Assembly (NCBI GenBank): GCA_013396655.1
Contig: WBMV01003161.1
Location: 550,274-614,273, forward strand
Length of the DNA stretch: 64,000 nucleotides
Source of the DNA: Campylorhamphus procurvoides
Lineage: Eukaryota; Chordata; Aves; Passeriformes; Dendrocolaptidae
Direction of reading: 5' to 3'
A model generated the notes under the pieces. It made no database searches, was not told the DNA's origin, and saw only the letters and a program-made list of their open reading frames with translations. Shown here one piece after another: positions 37,172-50,930 of the stretch. Within the stretch, counting starts at the first letter, position 1; every line of letters begins with the position of its first letter. The position numbers were made by a program, and so were the translations under genes.

Positions 37172-38214
37172 GTGAGTGGAAGTGAGCAGTGCCACACACT
37201 TAGCAGGGAGCAGCAGCTGGAGGGGAGCACAGCCCACTCCTCCTCCTGTCACAGCAGGGAAGTCTCTCACTCTGCTCCCAGTGAGGGGTGACTACCCTGT
37301 CCCATCATTGCTTCCCAAAGTGGAGGGCTGTTTCCTCTGGACTTGTTTTCTGTCGGCTGAAGTCAGGAAGTGGTTTTGTTTGGGTGTGATGCTGAATGAA
37401 TATTGAGTGTGCCTCTAAGATAAAGTCATTATTTAGGAGCTCATTAAAGTACTGGCCTTGAAAAAATTTCCCACTGCTAATATCCTCTTCCATCACTGTG
37501 TCAGGGATTGGAGCTGGTTTAGAGAAAGGGCTGTGTGCTCCACAGCTGCTCCCCCCTCTTACCTGGGGGCCACTGGGACCAGGGTTGGGATAAAACTTTC
37601 TTAAACCTAGAGCTAAGAAAGGGCCAGGTGTTAACACAAGCTGTAAATTGCTAAGTAACCCTGGAGAAACCCCCCAACACCTCCATTTCTAGGAAAGGTC
37701 CTGAGGCTATTTTCTCTCTACCCTTTCTGTTAGTTCATTGCTTCCTGCTGTGAAAGCACACTTCTCCCTCTTGCTTTTCTCCCCGCTTCCCACTTCTTCT
37801 CAGGCTCCTGACGTTCACCTTCACCTCTTGCTGTGCCAGCAGGTTTTGCAACAGGAAGGGATAGAGCAGCACTGCTATCCTGTGTGCTGGGAGAGAGTTG
37901 GATCCCCAGGAGACACCGTGGACCCCTGTCCATGGGGTCACATCTGAGCCTGCAGCTTGGGGAGCATCATGGTGCTACCTGCCTTGAAGGTAACTTCAAA
38001 AAGGTCAAAAATGAGTTGCTGGACTTCACTGTCAAGAAATTGTTCCTCATGGCCCTGTTGTGGTTTTCTAGGTGGACCCTGTGAGCATTATTGCTGTGTT
38101 GGCAGATCCCAACTCCCTGCAGTGGGATTCAGGAGGACAGCAAGTGTCTGTACTGGAGAACCTGCATGGTTCCACCTTTCCTCCAGCTGGTGTGCAAAGG
38201 CCTGCTGGAGCTTA
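37172..38214. other. Unique non-coding sequence
   Basis: No gene or repeat is recognised. Overlapping short open frames in all directions near 37735-37950 show no family resemblance. Confidence 0.5.
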
Positions 38215-38600
38215 AATAAATACTAATTTGCAGTAATGACATTTAATCCTCTTCAAACCATAATTTACAGTATCAGATTATTATCATAATATCTTATCTA
38301 CAGTTCTTAATGCTTTATTGTTATCCCATTATAGGGAGTTCTGCTGCCATTGCATATTGTCTACTTCTCTTACAAATGTTCTACAGAAACCTTATTAATT
38401 ATTAGTCTCATAAAACACCTGTTAATGTTACCATTTTAATAAATCTCCTCCTTAATTAAATTAGGTCATTCTGATAGTAATCCTCTAATGTCCACTGCCT
38501 TTCTGTTCTCATCACAGTCTGATTGTAGAGTGGGAAGCAGCGTTCAATTATAATTGATGTAGGCCATAATTCAGAACCAAATTATAACATATAAAGCCAT
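38215..38600. promoter_or_regulatory. AT-rich island with homeodomain-type sites, candidate enhancer
   Basis: Almost 400 bases of complex AT-rich sequence carry repeated TAATT, ATTA and TTAAT cores, for example ACCTTATTAATTATTAGTC near 38391 and CTCCTTAATTAAATTAGGTC near 38447. It ends with a 14-bp palindrome at 38544-38557. It contains no simple repeat, mobile element or ORF. This composition is typical of deeply conserved non-coding elements in gene deserts, but conservation itself is not shown. Confidence 0.35.
38544..38557. promoter_or_regulatory. 14-bp perfect palindrome TCAATTATAATTGA
   Basis: Two CAATTA homeodomain-type half-sites face each other to form a perfect palindrome. Such inverted pairs can bind homeodomain dimers. 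The motif is seen directly; the binding role is inferred. Confidence 0.4.
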
Positions 38601-41600
38601 ATGATCATTGAGGAATATAATAGATCTCCACACTAAAGTGTCATTTGGATTGATTAGTGCTGTTTCTAGAGCCTTGTTAGAGGTGAGAAAAGGCTTAATT
38701 CAAAAGGATCTTTTCTTGCTTTTCTTTTTCTCTCTTTTTGTCTTGAGTTCATGTGCTCTTATTTTCTCTTCAATAAGCAGCATCTACTTCAGCTACTTTG
38801 GTACAGTGTTGACAACAACTGCTTTCCCACTCTTTCCCACTGGTGTTTCAGTTCTAAAGCTAGCCTTTTAAAAATTCTTTTTTAGGGACAGACTGCATGA
38901 TGATTTTATTTAATGATTTAATAAAACCTTACCTCCTGAGATAGATGCAAGAAATCTTGCAGATCTCTTACTGCTGCTATCCAAGCATGGAAGTGCGTGA
39001 TACAGCTATGCTAAAGCTATAGGCAAAAAATTAAAAGTATATCAGAAAAAAGATCTTACCCTAGCTGGAAAGTTGATAAGGCAGCAGGAAGGTTTCCCAC
39101 ACTGGGGCAAACATGCTGCTCACTTGAGTCCAGGTCAGTTCCTCTCTGCTGGGGAATGTGTCAGGAGAAACCTGTCCTGGACCTTGCTGGTGCTCACCCA
39201 GGTCCTGTTTGCTGTGAGGTCTGAGCATCTCTCAGCCTTCACTGCTCCTTTTCAGCTTTCTGATAGACATGAGACATGTTTTATGGGATTAGTGGTGATC
39301 TCTTACCTTGCAGGAAACACTAGAGCAAAAAAAGGAAACTTTCCTGGGACCGTGGTGGGAACCTGACTCGGCTCTCCAGATCTTTTCTGCTACTGGGAAA
39401 AGCTACTGTTTTACATTGCTTCACTGCCTGCCTCCCCTCCCATCATACTCATTTTCTTTCTTCATGACAGCTGCAGTCATTTATTGCCCCAGAAAGCAAT
39501 GTAATAAAATGTTATCTGTGGTTTTAGTTGATTTTAATATACTTTAGAAGCTCATGTTGTAACAGTTCCTTTTGAGGGTGTCCCCCTTGCCCTGTGTTTC
39601 TTCCATACCACAGTCCTCCTGCCCTCCTGTGGGCTACAGCATGGATATCACTGAATACCCTCCTCAGTAGGAGATTGGCTTCTCCTTGCCCCATTTCATG
39701 AGGTGGTTCCCATCTCTCCCCAGTAATCCTCATTGTTCAAGGAGGATTCCATGGTTATAATTTCTGAATCATGTGTAAACCAACCAAAGGATGCTGTAGG
39801 TACTTTGCATGTCATCTGACCCTTAAAAAAATTTGCATTCTTCCTTTTAAAACTGAATTACATATACCAAAAATGTTTTGCAGAGAGAAATCTGCAAGCT
39901 TTATTTGGATTTTATTGTAATGAAGTATTTTGACTTCTTAAAAATGAAACATTTTGGTGTGTTTGGATTATTTACCTCATGTTTCCCAACAGCAGAAATA
40001 CTTTATGAATTTCTTTTCACATTTTCTCATAGCTCACTGAAATTGTGTTATTTTGATTCCTTCAGCAGTATTATCTGTAGTTGCTCATTTGCTCTGCTCC
40101 AGATCAATCAGTTTTGGGATTTCTATTTCTGCCCCATATGTTGTCCCCACTATTTATGATATGGATACAGATGATGAGCACTGCAATCTCAAGTCACTGA
40201 AAACAAAAAACAAATAGAAATCTGTGGAAAGAAGCTGTGGGATTTGGACTTTTGAGGGGTAGGTGCGACACAAGTAACTTGCAAGTAATTGAAAAGCCCC
40301 ATGAGTGAAATAAGGTGCTGGTTTGGTACCTCTGACTGAACTGCAAGTCATCCTCTAGCACTTTTCTACCTCCTAAACTGCAGCTGTTGCTTGTTGTAGG
40401 CCTGCAGGAATTTTTAAGGAGCAGATTCTGCAGCCAAAGCTTGAAATGAGGCATTGGCTCCTGGTGCACAGGGTGGATCTTCCTGTGGGAAAGAGATGAT
40501 GCCTGTTTCTCTGTCCCCTCCTGGGCACCCGAGCGGAAGATCCCCATTCACTTGTGCACAATGTGATAATTGAGAGGGAGTTTCCTGGAGCTGAATGCTG
40601 CCTGCCTGGGGTCAGCAGCTGCTCTTCCATCTTGCCTTCCTCTGACATCCCATATGAACTCCGGGCACTGGGCGTTGGAGGGAATCCTCCAAGATGATGA
40701 GCCTTTTTGTTGCTAAAAGGTGACTTCTGGGGAAGCAGCAACAGTCATTAACTTGTTGGGAGTGGATAAGGTACTTTGAGCTAAGGTAGCTTAAAAATAT
40801 TCCTACTTTTATACATTAACTACAAACAGAGGGAAATTATCCTGAAATCGAGGGTGTTCTGATTATCCTTGGAGCATGGTTGTTTTAAAGGATTGCTTGG
40901 ATGTTTCACTACAGGTGTGCAGAGGTATTGCTGTCCTCTCTCTCTCTTTTGGGGTGCATTTGACCCATGCAAAGTGTGGCAGAGCCCAGCATCTGCTCAG
41001 TGCTGTCTCTGCTCTCCACTTGTCACACAGAGACACACAGAGACTATTAACCAGGACAATGTGGTGATGCTCAGAAGCAGTGTGTGGCCCAGCCTTCCTG
41101 AACTTTGGTAGATGAAGCGTGTCTGTTGAGTTATAGTCCTACTTCAGAGAGATTCATTGCTCCTACTAGGAGATAATGCGTTTCAGAGGGTTTTTTGGAA
41201 TGCCACACATCTCTGCTGGGAAAGGGGAGGCAGGGCATGGAGTGACTTGTTCCAAGTGCACTGCACGTTGTGACTTATCCTCCCCAGGTAATTCTTTGGA
41301 CCATTTAACATCAACAAAATCAGGACTGTGGGTCCTTTGCAAAAGACAGCATGGGATTTGTGCTTTTTGGGGCCTGATCATGTCCAGGAACACCTTCCTG
41401 GCCAGTAGGAAGCCCCTTGGTCAGTGCAGCTTGTTCTCTCTGCCTTTATCCCTGTGACGTTTTAGGAGTTGACTCAGCTCCCCATTGCTGGCCTTGGGAG
41501 GAGGTGGGGATGTCTCCAAATTGCCAGTGAGGCAGCATTAACATCCTTTCTGCTGCAGCCCAGGGCAGCACAGAACACAGCTGTGCTCTGCAGGGAAGTG

Positions 41601-44600
41601 CCTTTCCTGCATCCTGTGCACAGACAGTCTCACTGCACATTAGCAGGATGCAGTGGAGAATTCATGTATGATTTCTCTCTGTCCAGACTGAGCAGAAATA
41701 CCATTCTCTGAGTGAAGTGGGCCTCACCAGAGCTGAATGGCTCAAAGAATGGGTCCTATCAAGGCTGATAATCTTCCCTAGCGATAACGCAGTGGATTAT
41801 ACAGCGATTGGATGTTGAGAGTACACTGACCTTAATCTCCCTTAACTTTGGTTTTCTTTCCCATCTGATAATAATGGAGAAAGTACAACATGTGCCATAG
41901 AAGATTACACACATCCTGCCACACTTTGCAGATGGCTGATACAAAAATCAAAGACAATGTCAAAATAATTAAAATGCTCACAAAAAAAATAAACCAGCGT
42001 ATTCAGCTCCTTTTGTGAGGCTGTGGCTAAGAAAACTGAGCCAGCCAGCCTGAAATGCACAATATAAATGTAAGTAGATCTTATTAAGATTCTGTGTGGC
42101 TGTTAAAGCATCCTCAGCCATTGCTTCAAGCTTAACGTCACTGCTGTTGGTGAGGAGAGGGAGAGATTAGTTTAGGCTACTTTGAGACATTACAGATATA
42201 CGTGGGTGGCATCCTCTGTTGCTTGAACTTGTATTTCACTGGCCAGCTACGTGATGAGTGGAGTGCCAAAAAACCAGAAGAGTTGGCACATAAAATCTAT
42301 GTCTACTCCATCTACTCTGTCAAGGCTAAAAAAAAAAGTCCTGAATGAGCCTTGGAGAGTCAACAAATCACTAAAACAGCAGCTAAAAGAGGAAGTTCAG
42401 CACAAGTTCAAGTCATTAAAATTCCCTCTAATGTATGCTCTCACAGACCAGTGGGCTGAGCGTGATCCTGGCGAGCAGCAGGATGTGTGTGGACTTGTGT
42501 GCAAGTAGAAAATGGACAAGGTTGATGTTACTGACCTTCAGTGCTGAATCCTGACCATTCCTGTCATTTGAGATGGCAATGTGGGAAGAAAAGGTCAATG
42601 GCACAACTCTGAGCTGGAGATGGTCAGAAATCAGCTTTTGCAGAGCTTTCTCAGGCAAACCCCCACCTGTGTGCAAAGCAGTGTGGCATATTTATGTCTT
42701 GGACTTTTGGTGATAGTAGCATGAGGTCTCTAAGGGAAAGGCAACTAGATAAAGGAGTGGATGTGGTGGAGTGTAAACATAGATTGTTCATTTAGGAAAT
42801 ACCTTTTCCTAATGGCAGTATTTGGCTAAAGAATAGACAAGGCCTATGAACTGTGAATGTGTTCTTTTTATGTTTTTCTGCTCATGCAGTGTAGGAAAAT
42901 AGGAGACTTAAACCTATATTGTCCATGTTAACCACATTTCTCATCGCCTCCAATGGGAGTTTTGTTCAGGAAGTGCAATGCAGGCCTGGTAAATATATTT
43001 TCATTCATTCAGTAGGTCTGAGATTGAAAACGATAGAGACTGGGCAAAAGAAATACCAGGGCATATCATATCCATGTGTCGCTTCATTAAACATCTGAAA
43101 ATGGCAATGAAAAAACAGAGATTGCAGAATAAGATTCCCAGTCAGCAGGATGATAACATAAAAGCTTCTGTCCTCTGCTTGTACAATACACGTGGTCAGA
43201 AAAATAAAGGCAGCAAACTATCTTACTATATAATAGACGAGGATTTTCATAGCTGTTATTTGGGATGCATGGGATGTAGAAATTGGCTTTACACAAGAGA
43301 GTCACTTGTTAACTTTGGATATGTGATATGTGAATGTATAACTGAGATAAAAAAAATCATCTGGTTTCATCCTTCTTCTTGTCAGGCAATATTTGCATTC
43401 AGAAGCTCTAGAAGTAACACTGAGTAGCTAAGGAATATATGACAAAATATTATAAAGCTAACTGACATTGTGTGCAAGAAAATTAGTTTCCTTTTATTCC
43501 TCTTTTAAAGAGAAAAGACTTGATCAGTCTTGGCCCCTTCAATAGAGGGGAAAAAGTGACTAGACCGCAAATTCTTGCAAAGCTGTCTGAAGGCATGGCA
43601 GGTCCTGAAGAAAGGGTTGCTCTTTCATACTTGCAGAGGGGTCAGGTAACCCATCTCTGCTGCAGGAGAACTGTGTGTAAACAGCAGCACGTTGGGACCT
43701 TATGGTAAGAACTGGGGTGTAAATCCATTGTCCATTATCCTTGCCAGTCCAGTGCTGGCACCACCCTTGGAGCATAAATCTGTACCCTCTGTCCTGGGCA
43801 GCTCCCTCTGGCTGTCACTGGAAAACTCCCATGAAGCTCTGAAAGCTGCATCTCCTCTCAGAAGTGGGTAAGAGCAAGTGTTGGACCTGGAGGCTGGGGT
43901 GGAAAGGACCTCCAAGCCCTCTGTGGGGGTGATTTGTCCTTCAGCTTAGCTCAACCTTCCAGCCCCCAGCATTCCCCTGATGGTTCCTAAATTTGTAACA
44001 TAAATTCCTACTTGATCACCACTTTTTTTTTTAATTATTTTTAGATTTGTCCTTTTGTTTAGGAACAAAGTGGTACTTGTACTTGTTTGTGCCATTTGAT
44101 CCTGAGGCAAGCTATGAAAGCTGTAATTCCAGCTGTACCTGCACACCAGGCCAGCTGCTGGATGCCTGCCTGGTGGCCCTTCATGCTGCTACCCATCCAC
44201 CTCACCACCCTGGTACCAAATCTCCTGAGGCAAATCACATCCTTAACCAAATTCGAGCCCAGCTCACTTGCTGGGGAAGGGCCCCTGAGCTCCTGCCATC
44301 CTTCTGTGTCCCCCTGAGTGGCTGAGCTGCCAAACCAAAGGGAGCAGATGAGTCAGGAGCAGCCCAGCCAGCACTGGCATTGTCAGGTTTTTGGCCACTC
44401 AAGTCCCACCTGCTGTCCAGGTGGGCAGGTCTAATGTTGGGACTTGTCCTCATTAGGTTCTATGTGCTCTCCACTAGCTGTCATCAAGGGCTTTGCCTTT
44501 TCATTTGGACTGTTTGAAGGGCCTTTGTAAGAAGGCTTTTGATGCATTTGCATCCGTACAGCACTTCACAAGTCATGTAGCTCCCCACACACCTTTGTTT

Positions 44601-46419
44601 TGTGTTTGCTTTGTAATTAGGGATGGAGAGGGATTCCCCAGGAGCTGCCAGCCTTGCCAGTGTGTCCCTGCTGGTGTCACCAGGCTGTGGGCTCTGGGCA
44701 CATGGTGTCACAGGAGGTGAAAGCAGGAAGGTGATGATGAACATCTCAATCCTTTCACCAGCATCCAACCTAAAAGCCTGCTGGCAAGCAGCACACACCC
44801 CAATGGCAGTAAAGCCTACAGCCTCTGGAGTCCAGATGCATTAGAGCCTAAGTAGAGCTGAGCTCCCTAATGGACACATGCCGTGTTTTCGAGCATCCAT
44901 GCATCTTTTCCTGATTGTCTGCTGTCGAGCCCTCGTTTCAAGCAGTGCTTTCCACTGCACACCAGCAATGGCTCTTCCCAACTTCCTTGATTGTGTCTGT
45001 GCCTGCTGCTCGGTGCTTGAGTGATGAAATGGAAGGCAGCAAGAGTGACAAAGATTAAATGAGCAGCGAGAGGAACCTGAGCTGAATTTTGGGAAGGTAA
45101 TTAGTGGTGCCATTGGCTCCAAGCTGAATAAGAGCGTTTGCTTTCTACTATTATCCATGTGGCAGTGGGGAAATGCCAGGCAATTCCCTCCTGATTCTTC
45201 TTCTCTAATTAAAAGGTTTTTCTGTGTAAGGAGTGGAATATATGAGGAAGTGATAAACTAAATGTTGTGAGTTCCCCACTCTGTGTTCATGCTGCAGCAG
45301 GAAATAGATTCTGCAACTCACAGCGAGGCCAGTGAAGAAAGTGGTCCTTTCCCATTGCAAACAGGAGCTTGCAGCACTTGCAGCAGCAGCCGGGGTGCCT
45401 TGGCAGGTGTGGAGTCAGCCTGCTGGATTGTCTGTGCCTGGTGACAGTGCCCAGCATTAGCAAACTGGCCATAGGATGTAGGAACAATCCCCTGAGCAAA
45501 GGCAGAATAAATGCTCTGAGTGTGAGAGAGCTCTGCTGGCATGAGTCCAGGAAAGGAAAGCAAAGGAATTGCCTTCTTCCAGCAGTGAAAAAGCAATAGT
45601 TGAGCTGCTTAAAGCAGTTGCTGCAGCCCCTGGGCTGAACTGGCCCCTTTCCCAGGACACAGGGTGGAAAATGCAGCTGTTCTGCTGAACTGCAGCAGCT
45701 CCGGGGTCCTCCTGGTGGCTCACCCCGCACATCCCTCAGGGCAGGCTGGGGAGCAGGGAGGACACTGGTAGCCCCGAAGGATGGAGAGGGAAGAAATTGC
45801 ATCCATCAGCCCCTCGAGGTACGACAGCCCTGGTGAGACAAGTACAGGAGACCATCCCTGGGCTATAACCAGGAGGTACCACCCTCTGCTCCCAACTGAT
45901 CTTCTGAGCGCTGGGGAAATAACTAATGCACTAAAGCAAATCACACACAGGCAAAAAAAAAAAAAAGGAAATGGTTCAAGTTGATCCTAAGGAATATTTT
46001 GGAAGTTTTCTGTGAAACATCAATGTTTTTATATAGATTTTTTTAAAGGTTTGGTTAGATTGAAAGGGAGAAGGGAGGTTGTTTTCCTGTGGCCTGGAAT
46101 CAGAGTTTAAAACATGGTTGTAAGTGAAAAATAACTTAAAAAAGAAAAAAATTAAAATCTGGAATTTTTAGGTTTAAAAATCAGGTTTTTAACTTGAGCA
46201 AACCAACTCAACTGTTCAGTAGCATTTTTAAATACTTGAGGGAATCCATATCTGTGCGTTCTACAGAAAGAGCTTCTTTCCAAAAAAATTCAGTACGCTC
46301 TCCATGGGCATCACCTCCTGGTCTGTCCTTGCAGTAAAAGAGGGGGTTTGTTACTATCCTTCTGAAAGATATATTTTTTTTTATTTTAATAGGTAAAATC
46401 ATGCATAGTGTAAACACAC
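38601..46419. other. Unique non-coding sequence
   Basis: No gene, RNA gene or repeat family is recognised over almost 8 kb. GC-richer patches (40900-41600, 44100-44800, 45280-45900) hold many short overlapping open frames on both strands, which is expected by chance. A T-run lies at 44023-44032. A run of 14 A at 45954-45967 is a simple repeat with no retrocopy recognised beside it. The stretch 46000-46200 is AT-rich. Confidence 0.55.
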
Positions 46420-46740
46420 AAAAAGCACATGCCCGATTGAATTTTCAGAGATAAGTATTTTAAATCCAGCCTTTTCCAAAACTCCAGACATGCATTATTT
46501 ACACTGGAGAATAATAATGTAACAAAGCTGTATTACATTAAAATTGTTCCATAAAATATTATGATTATCATTTTTTGTAGCTTGACTTAAGGTGCACAAT
46601 TTATATAAAAATATGAATTATTTTGTTACAAAAATTATTCAGTGTGGGCTCTGTGTATTACAGTTATTAATCTTTCTATTTAAATGCAAATTTTTCCTTT
46701 CAACTGAGAGCTAAAGATACTTTTTATACAACTAATAAAA
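46420..46740. promoter_or_regulatory. AT-rich candidate conserved non-coding element
   Basis: This is complex AT-rich sequence without simple repeats. It contains GCATTATTTACACTGG near 46492, ATTATGATTATCATTTTTTG near 46558 and TTACAGTTATTAATC near 46659. There is no ORF or repeat signature. The case for function is composition only. Confidence 0.25.
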
Positions 46741-49700
46741 CACAAGTCTGATCTTCTGATCCCTCATCGGGGAGATGGCTTTCTCAGTTGTGTTTGGGAT
46801 GTCTCTGCTGGAACATGGTGTTCCTTTACAGCGAGGATGTACTCTTCATAAATACATTGAGAATTATTTCCTGGTAAAAATGAAATATTCATTTGTACAG
46901 CAAGGTGTGACTTCAGCAATCCTTAGCTGCTTTGTTTTTGGAATATGAGAGAAGAGCTAAGAAGAGCAGTATCCTTTGGGTGTGTGGGGCCTGCAGTGTA
47001 GGAGGGTCGTTTATCCTCGGAAAATCTTGCTTTGTGTCCTAGTGGGCTTGCTGCTGTGAGAACCTTTCAACTGAGATTTCTTTGAGCAGATTGGTGTCAG
47101 TTCAGGTGGGAGCTGGCAGGGTGACTTTGTGAGGGGAGTTGGATGGAGTGGGCAGTTTTTCATCCCCTTGTGAAGCAATTATTGAAGATATGCCAGGCTT
47201 TACAATCACCACAGTATCTGTGCTGTTAAGAAACTTCTGAAGGCTTCATGTCATCCCCAGAATACCAAATACCCCCCATATCACCAGAAACTCCAGGGGC
47301 ACGGGAGCACTTTGCTCTGCATAAGCATCAGAGACTCTGTCTAAAGTCTTGCTCTTCCATGTGCAGAAGGGAGTGGGAGTTGCCCTGTTGGACTGGAAGA
47401 GTTCCAGTGCCTGTTCCCTGGGAGCTGCCATCAGCTGGTGTTTCTGCTGGTCTTGCTATACATGCAAGAATGTGACAAGGAGAGGGGTAACTCCTTCCTA
47501 TCTGACAGCTGTGTCCTTGTGAAGCAGAAATCAAATTTGTTTATGTAATTTCAGGCTATTTTCTGCCCATTTTTTTTCTGATATACTACTACTGTTACCC
47601 CGAGCAGCTCCAAGGACAGCTTCCCCATTAATGTTTATACTGTTGAACTTACAGGTGCCAGTATTAGCAAAGGAAGTTGAAAACCACCCTGCAGATCCAT
47701 CTTTCATCCTTGCATGATCACAAACTTCCCATTCCACCTTCCAAAAAGTGCTGTCTCCTGCTGGTGGAAAGCTTTCTGATGGTTTTCAGGTCCTGCATGG
47801 TCTGGCAGAGCATGTTGTGCTCTGGCCACCCCTTGGTCTCCGTGGCTGGTGGTGCTCTGACTAACCCTGGGTGGGAGCTTGGCTGTTTCAGCTGGTGGAA
47901 ATGTGAGTAATTGAAAAGGCTAAAGTAGTGAGTGGTGTTATAATTAACTGGCCGCATTAGGCATTTTACAATTCTGACACCTCGCAAGAGTGGAAGTTTA
48001 ATGAGAATGGAGAGAGGCTCCAAAGCAATCCATTTTCCCAGTAAAGATTGTAATGAAGGTGTGAAATGATGCACAGCTAACTAAACCTGTCTGTAATAGC
48101 CTCTCTGTTATAATGCAGTGATCTGACAGATTTTAGAAAAACAATACAGTGCACATGTATGTATATGTAATATATTATATATATCTTTCCTTGCAGTGCT
48201 AATGTAATGTATAGTGCAGCTTGATTGGATGTGCCACATGTAGGTCAGGTGCCAAAATATGTAGAGAACTGAACATCGAAAGAAAATTCCCATTTGCAAA
48301 GTAAAGGTAAGTGCACCCCAAGGAATGTTTGAGCAAATTGTCCCAGAGAGGACATTCCAGTGGAGCCTGAGGGGCTGTGAATGCCCATGCCAGGGCCAGC
48401 TGTGACACAGCACAAAGCACTTCTGCAACCCAGTAGTTTTACAGTTTCCTTTACTTGTCAGGACTTTTGTGAATGTGGCTGAGCTTTCCCATAGCTGCTC
48501 ACAGGATAGAGCAAGCCTTGATTGCTAAACTACATGTGCTTTGTGTGTGGCATATGGCAAGGGCTTGTGAAATGTAATTGTGGAGCATTAATGTTCGTCT
48601 CTCCTGCAGGGAGTATCACATCCTGAAGGGTGACTCCTTTCAGTAACATCAAGATCCTATAGGAAAGGAGCTTCTTTTAGAGATCTCAGCCATATGATTT
48701 ATGGTAAGTAACACATGTATTCCCATATTATGTGTTTCTGCTCTAGAGGCTTGCCCTTGTTGATGCTCAAATTTGTTTTTGTTTAGTGTGTCACAGGACT
48801 GGGAGCAATGCAGTTTTGGCAAAATGTGTAGGATGGCTATGTAAACACCATCCAAGCTTTCTTATACTCTATGCATCCTCTCCAGTATGTTTAAATGATC
48901 CAGCTATGCAGTTAAAGTACACCCACTAATACAAGTTAATACAAAAACACGGTTATTTAGCAGGAGCACTTAAGTTACATTTTTATAAAGAGAACAAGAG
49001 GATCTCGTGGGACCTTGTTGTACAAATAACAAAAGACAGAAGCTCAATTAGTGAAAGTATGGAAGTGAAAAGTGAGATAAAAATCATGCAGAGTAAAATT
49101 CAGTAAGTATATTAGTTTGTGTAATATGCTGCTTCTTGCACATTAAAAGGCTGCATTGAGGAATGAATTACTTGCTTTCCCTATGACAGTTTTCTAAACT
49201 GAGGTTGTCAGAATTTTTTTGCAGTGTTCTGACTCAAGATAGGAAAAGTCAATTCCTTAATTCTAATAGATGGAGGTGTCACTTTGATACTTCCATTTAC
49301 TTTTTTCATTACAGGAAGGGCAGAAATTGTCCAGAATTATTTTTTCATTTTGTATTCCCCTGAGACTCCTACAATAACCAGCAATAGGGGTTTTTTTGTC
49401 CATATTATTTTAGATGAATGTTTTCTAAGCAGCAATATATAGAAGCATGAGCCTCAACAGTTGGCCAGCAAGTAAAGCAGGAGAGAATTGAGTTTACGGA
49501 AATAAACCCAATGCCTATTGTTTTTCCTTAGAAGCTGACAGCGTGTTTCCAACAAGGTGAGACTACATAACAAAATGCTGCACTCTGGCCCGTGCCTGCA
49601 GAGCTCTTTGGTAATGTGACTTCTGAAGCCCTTTATGCCTTTCCTAGAACAAAGCCATGGTTTCCTTTCTGATCTCCTAAGAGAGCCCAGGAGTCAGCAG

Positions 49701-50689
49701 GGCTGCCTGCAGCATGTGGAATATGCAGCTTGCACTGAGTTCAGAGACTGCAGAGCCTGATTTCATGCAGCTTCACAGGCTTTAATCCAGCTGTCATGGT
49801 ACTTCTCTCTCTGGGACTGCCAAGTGTCCATGCAGCCAGCGGTCTCATGAGGAAAGTTCATCTGTACAGAATCCTGGGAGTAATCCCCAGGAAAAATGGC
49901 TGCTAAGAAAAAGTGAAACTATTGGGAGGTGTGTCATTCCATCAAAATAGTTTCCCAATTAACTGGTTCAGATTGTTGTTGGTAACCTTCTCCCAGTCAC
50001 AGTTCCCCATGTATTTATGTAGGGCTTAGTGATGAAGCTGCTTGGAAACAAGTGTGCAGTGATGTATTTTGCAACTTAAATCACCCTTCACCAGCTAAAA
50101 AGGAAAACCAAGGAGAATACTGACACTGGGAGGAACAGGGCTTGTAAAGGAACTTTTCCAGGATGGGGCTGGAGCTGTCAGGACCAGCTCCTAGTCTGGG
50201 GGAATGTTTGGAGCAATGAGATTCAATTCAGTTCCATGGAGTTAGACTGCAGCTTCCACCTCAGTGTGCTGCCGCCCCGGGAAGAGCAAAGATTGTCTCT
50301 ATAAAGCATTTTGGAAGAATGTATGAACGTGTCCTTTTCTGAACTGGCAGTTTGTTTCTCAGTTACTCTTATGTTTATATATGGAATTGAAAATGATACA
50401 ATGCCTTTGACCCCTTAAGTCATTATATTATTAAATGTTTCAGAACTTGAGTAGCTACTTTGTCACCAAAAATTGACAGCTCATTGCCCCTGCTGCAAAG
50501 ATTTTGTGAGCCAGTACTTGGTATGGGCTTGTTTTGATTAGGGCAATTACCAAATTTGGGTATTTTAATCAGCATTTTGCCAGTATTATAACTGGGTTTG
50601 CGGGCTCCTGTGCAGGAGACCCAGAGAGCAGTCGTGAAACTTCCCTTCAAAATGTGATACGCTGCCTGGCTGGCGACTGCACCCAGAAG
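46741..50689. other. Unique non-coding sequence
   Basis: No gene or repeat family is recognised. A short (TA)n-like tract lies at about 48158-48184. Open frames such as 47718-48074 (minus) have no recognisable product. Confidence 0.55.
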
Positions 50690-50930
50690 TGAAGCATTGC
50701 TTCATTTAATAGCGTGAGATCCTCACAATGTGTTTCAGTTTATATTATTCTGGAGATAAGAATCTTTAAATACTGAAGGAGCATACAGTGTACAAGCATT
50801 GTATTGATATTTTTCTATGCTATCATAACCATGGATTCATCTGCTTGTCCTTATGTTAGCAATTTAATTTTAATCCGGGGCAATAATGAAAAAGTGCATT
50901 AGCGGGGAAAAACAAACTCTTCATAGCCTG
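50690..50930. promoter_or_regulatory. Candidate conserved non-coding element with a TAATCC site
   Basis: The stretch contains GCAATTTAATTTTAATCCGG near 50859, combining ATTA cores with TAATCC, the preferred core of OTX/PITX-type homeodomains. GTGCATTAGCGGGG follows near 50894. CpG is retained in AT-rich sequence (TAATCCGG, TTAGCGGG), which is unusual here. It has no ORF. Function is inferred only. Confidence 0.28.

Noticed and set aside
45954..45967. A-run as a possible retrocopy tail
   Set aside because: No polyadenylation signal in the right place and no recognisable gene sequence upstream.
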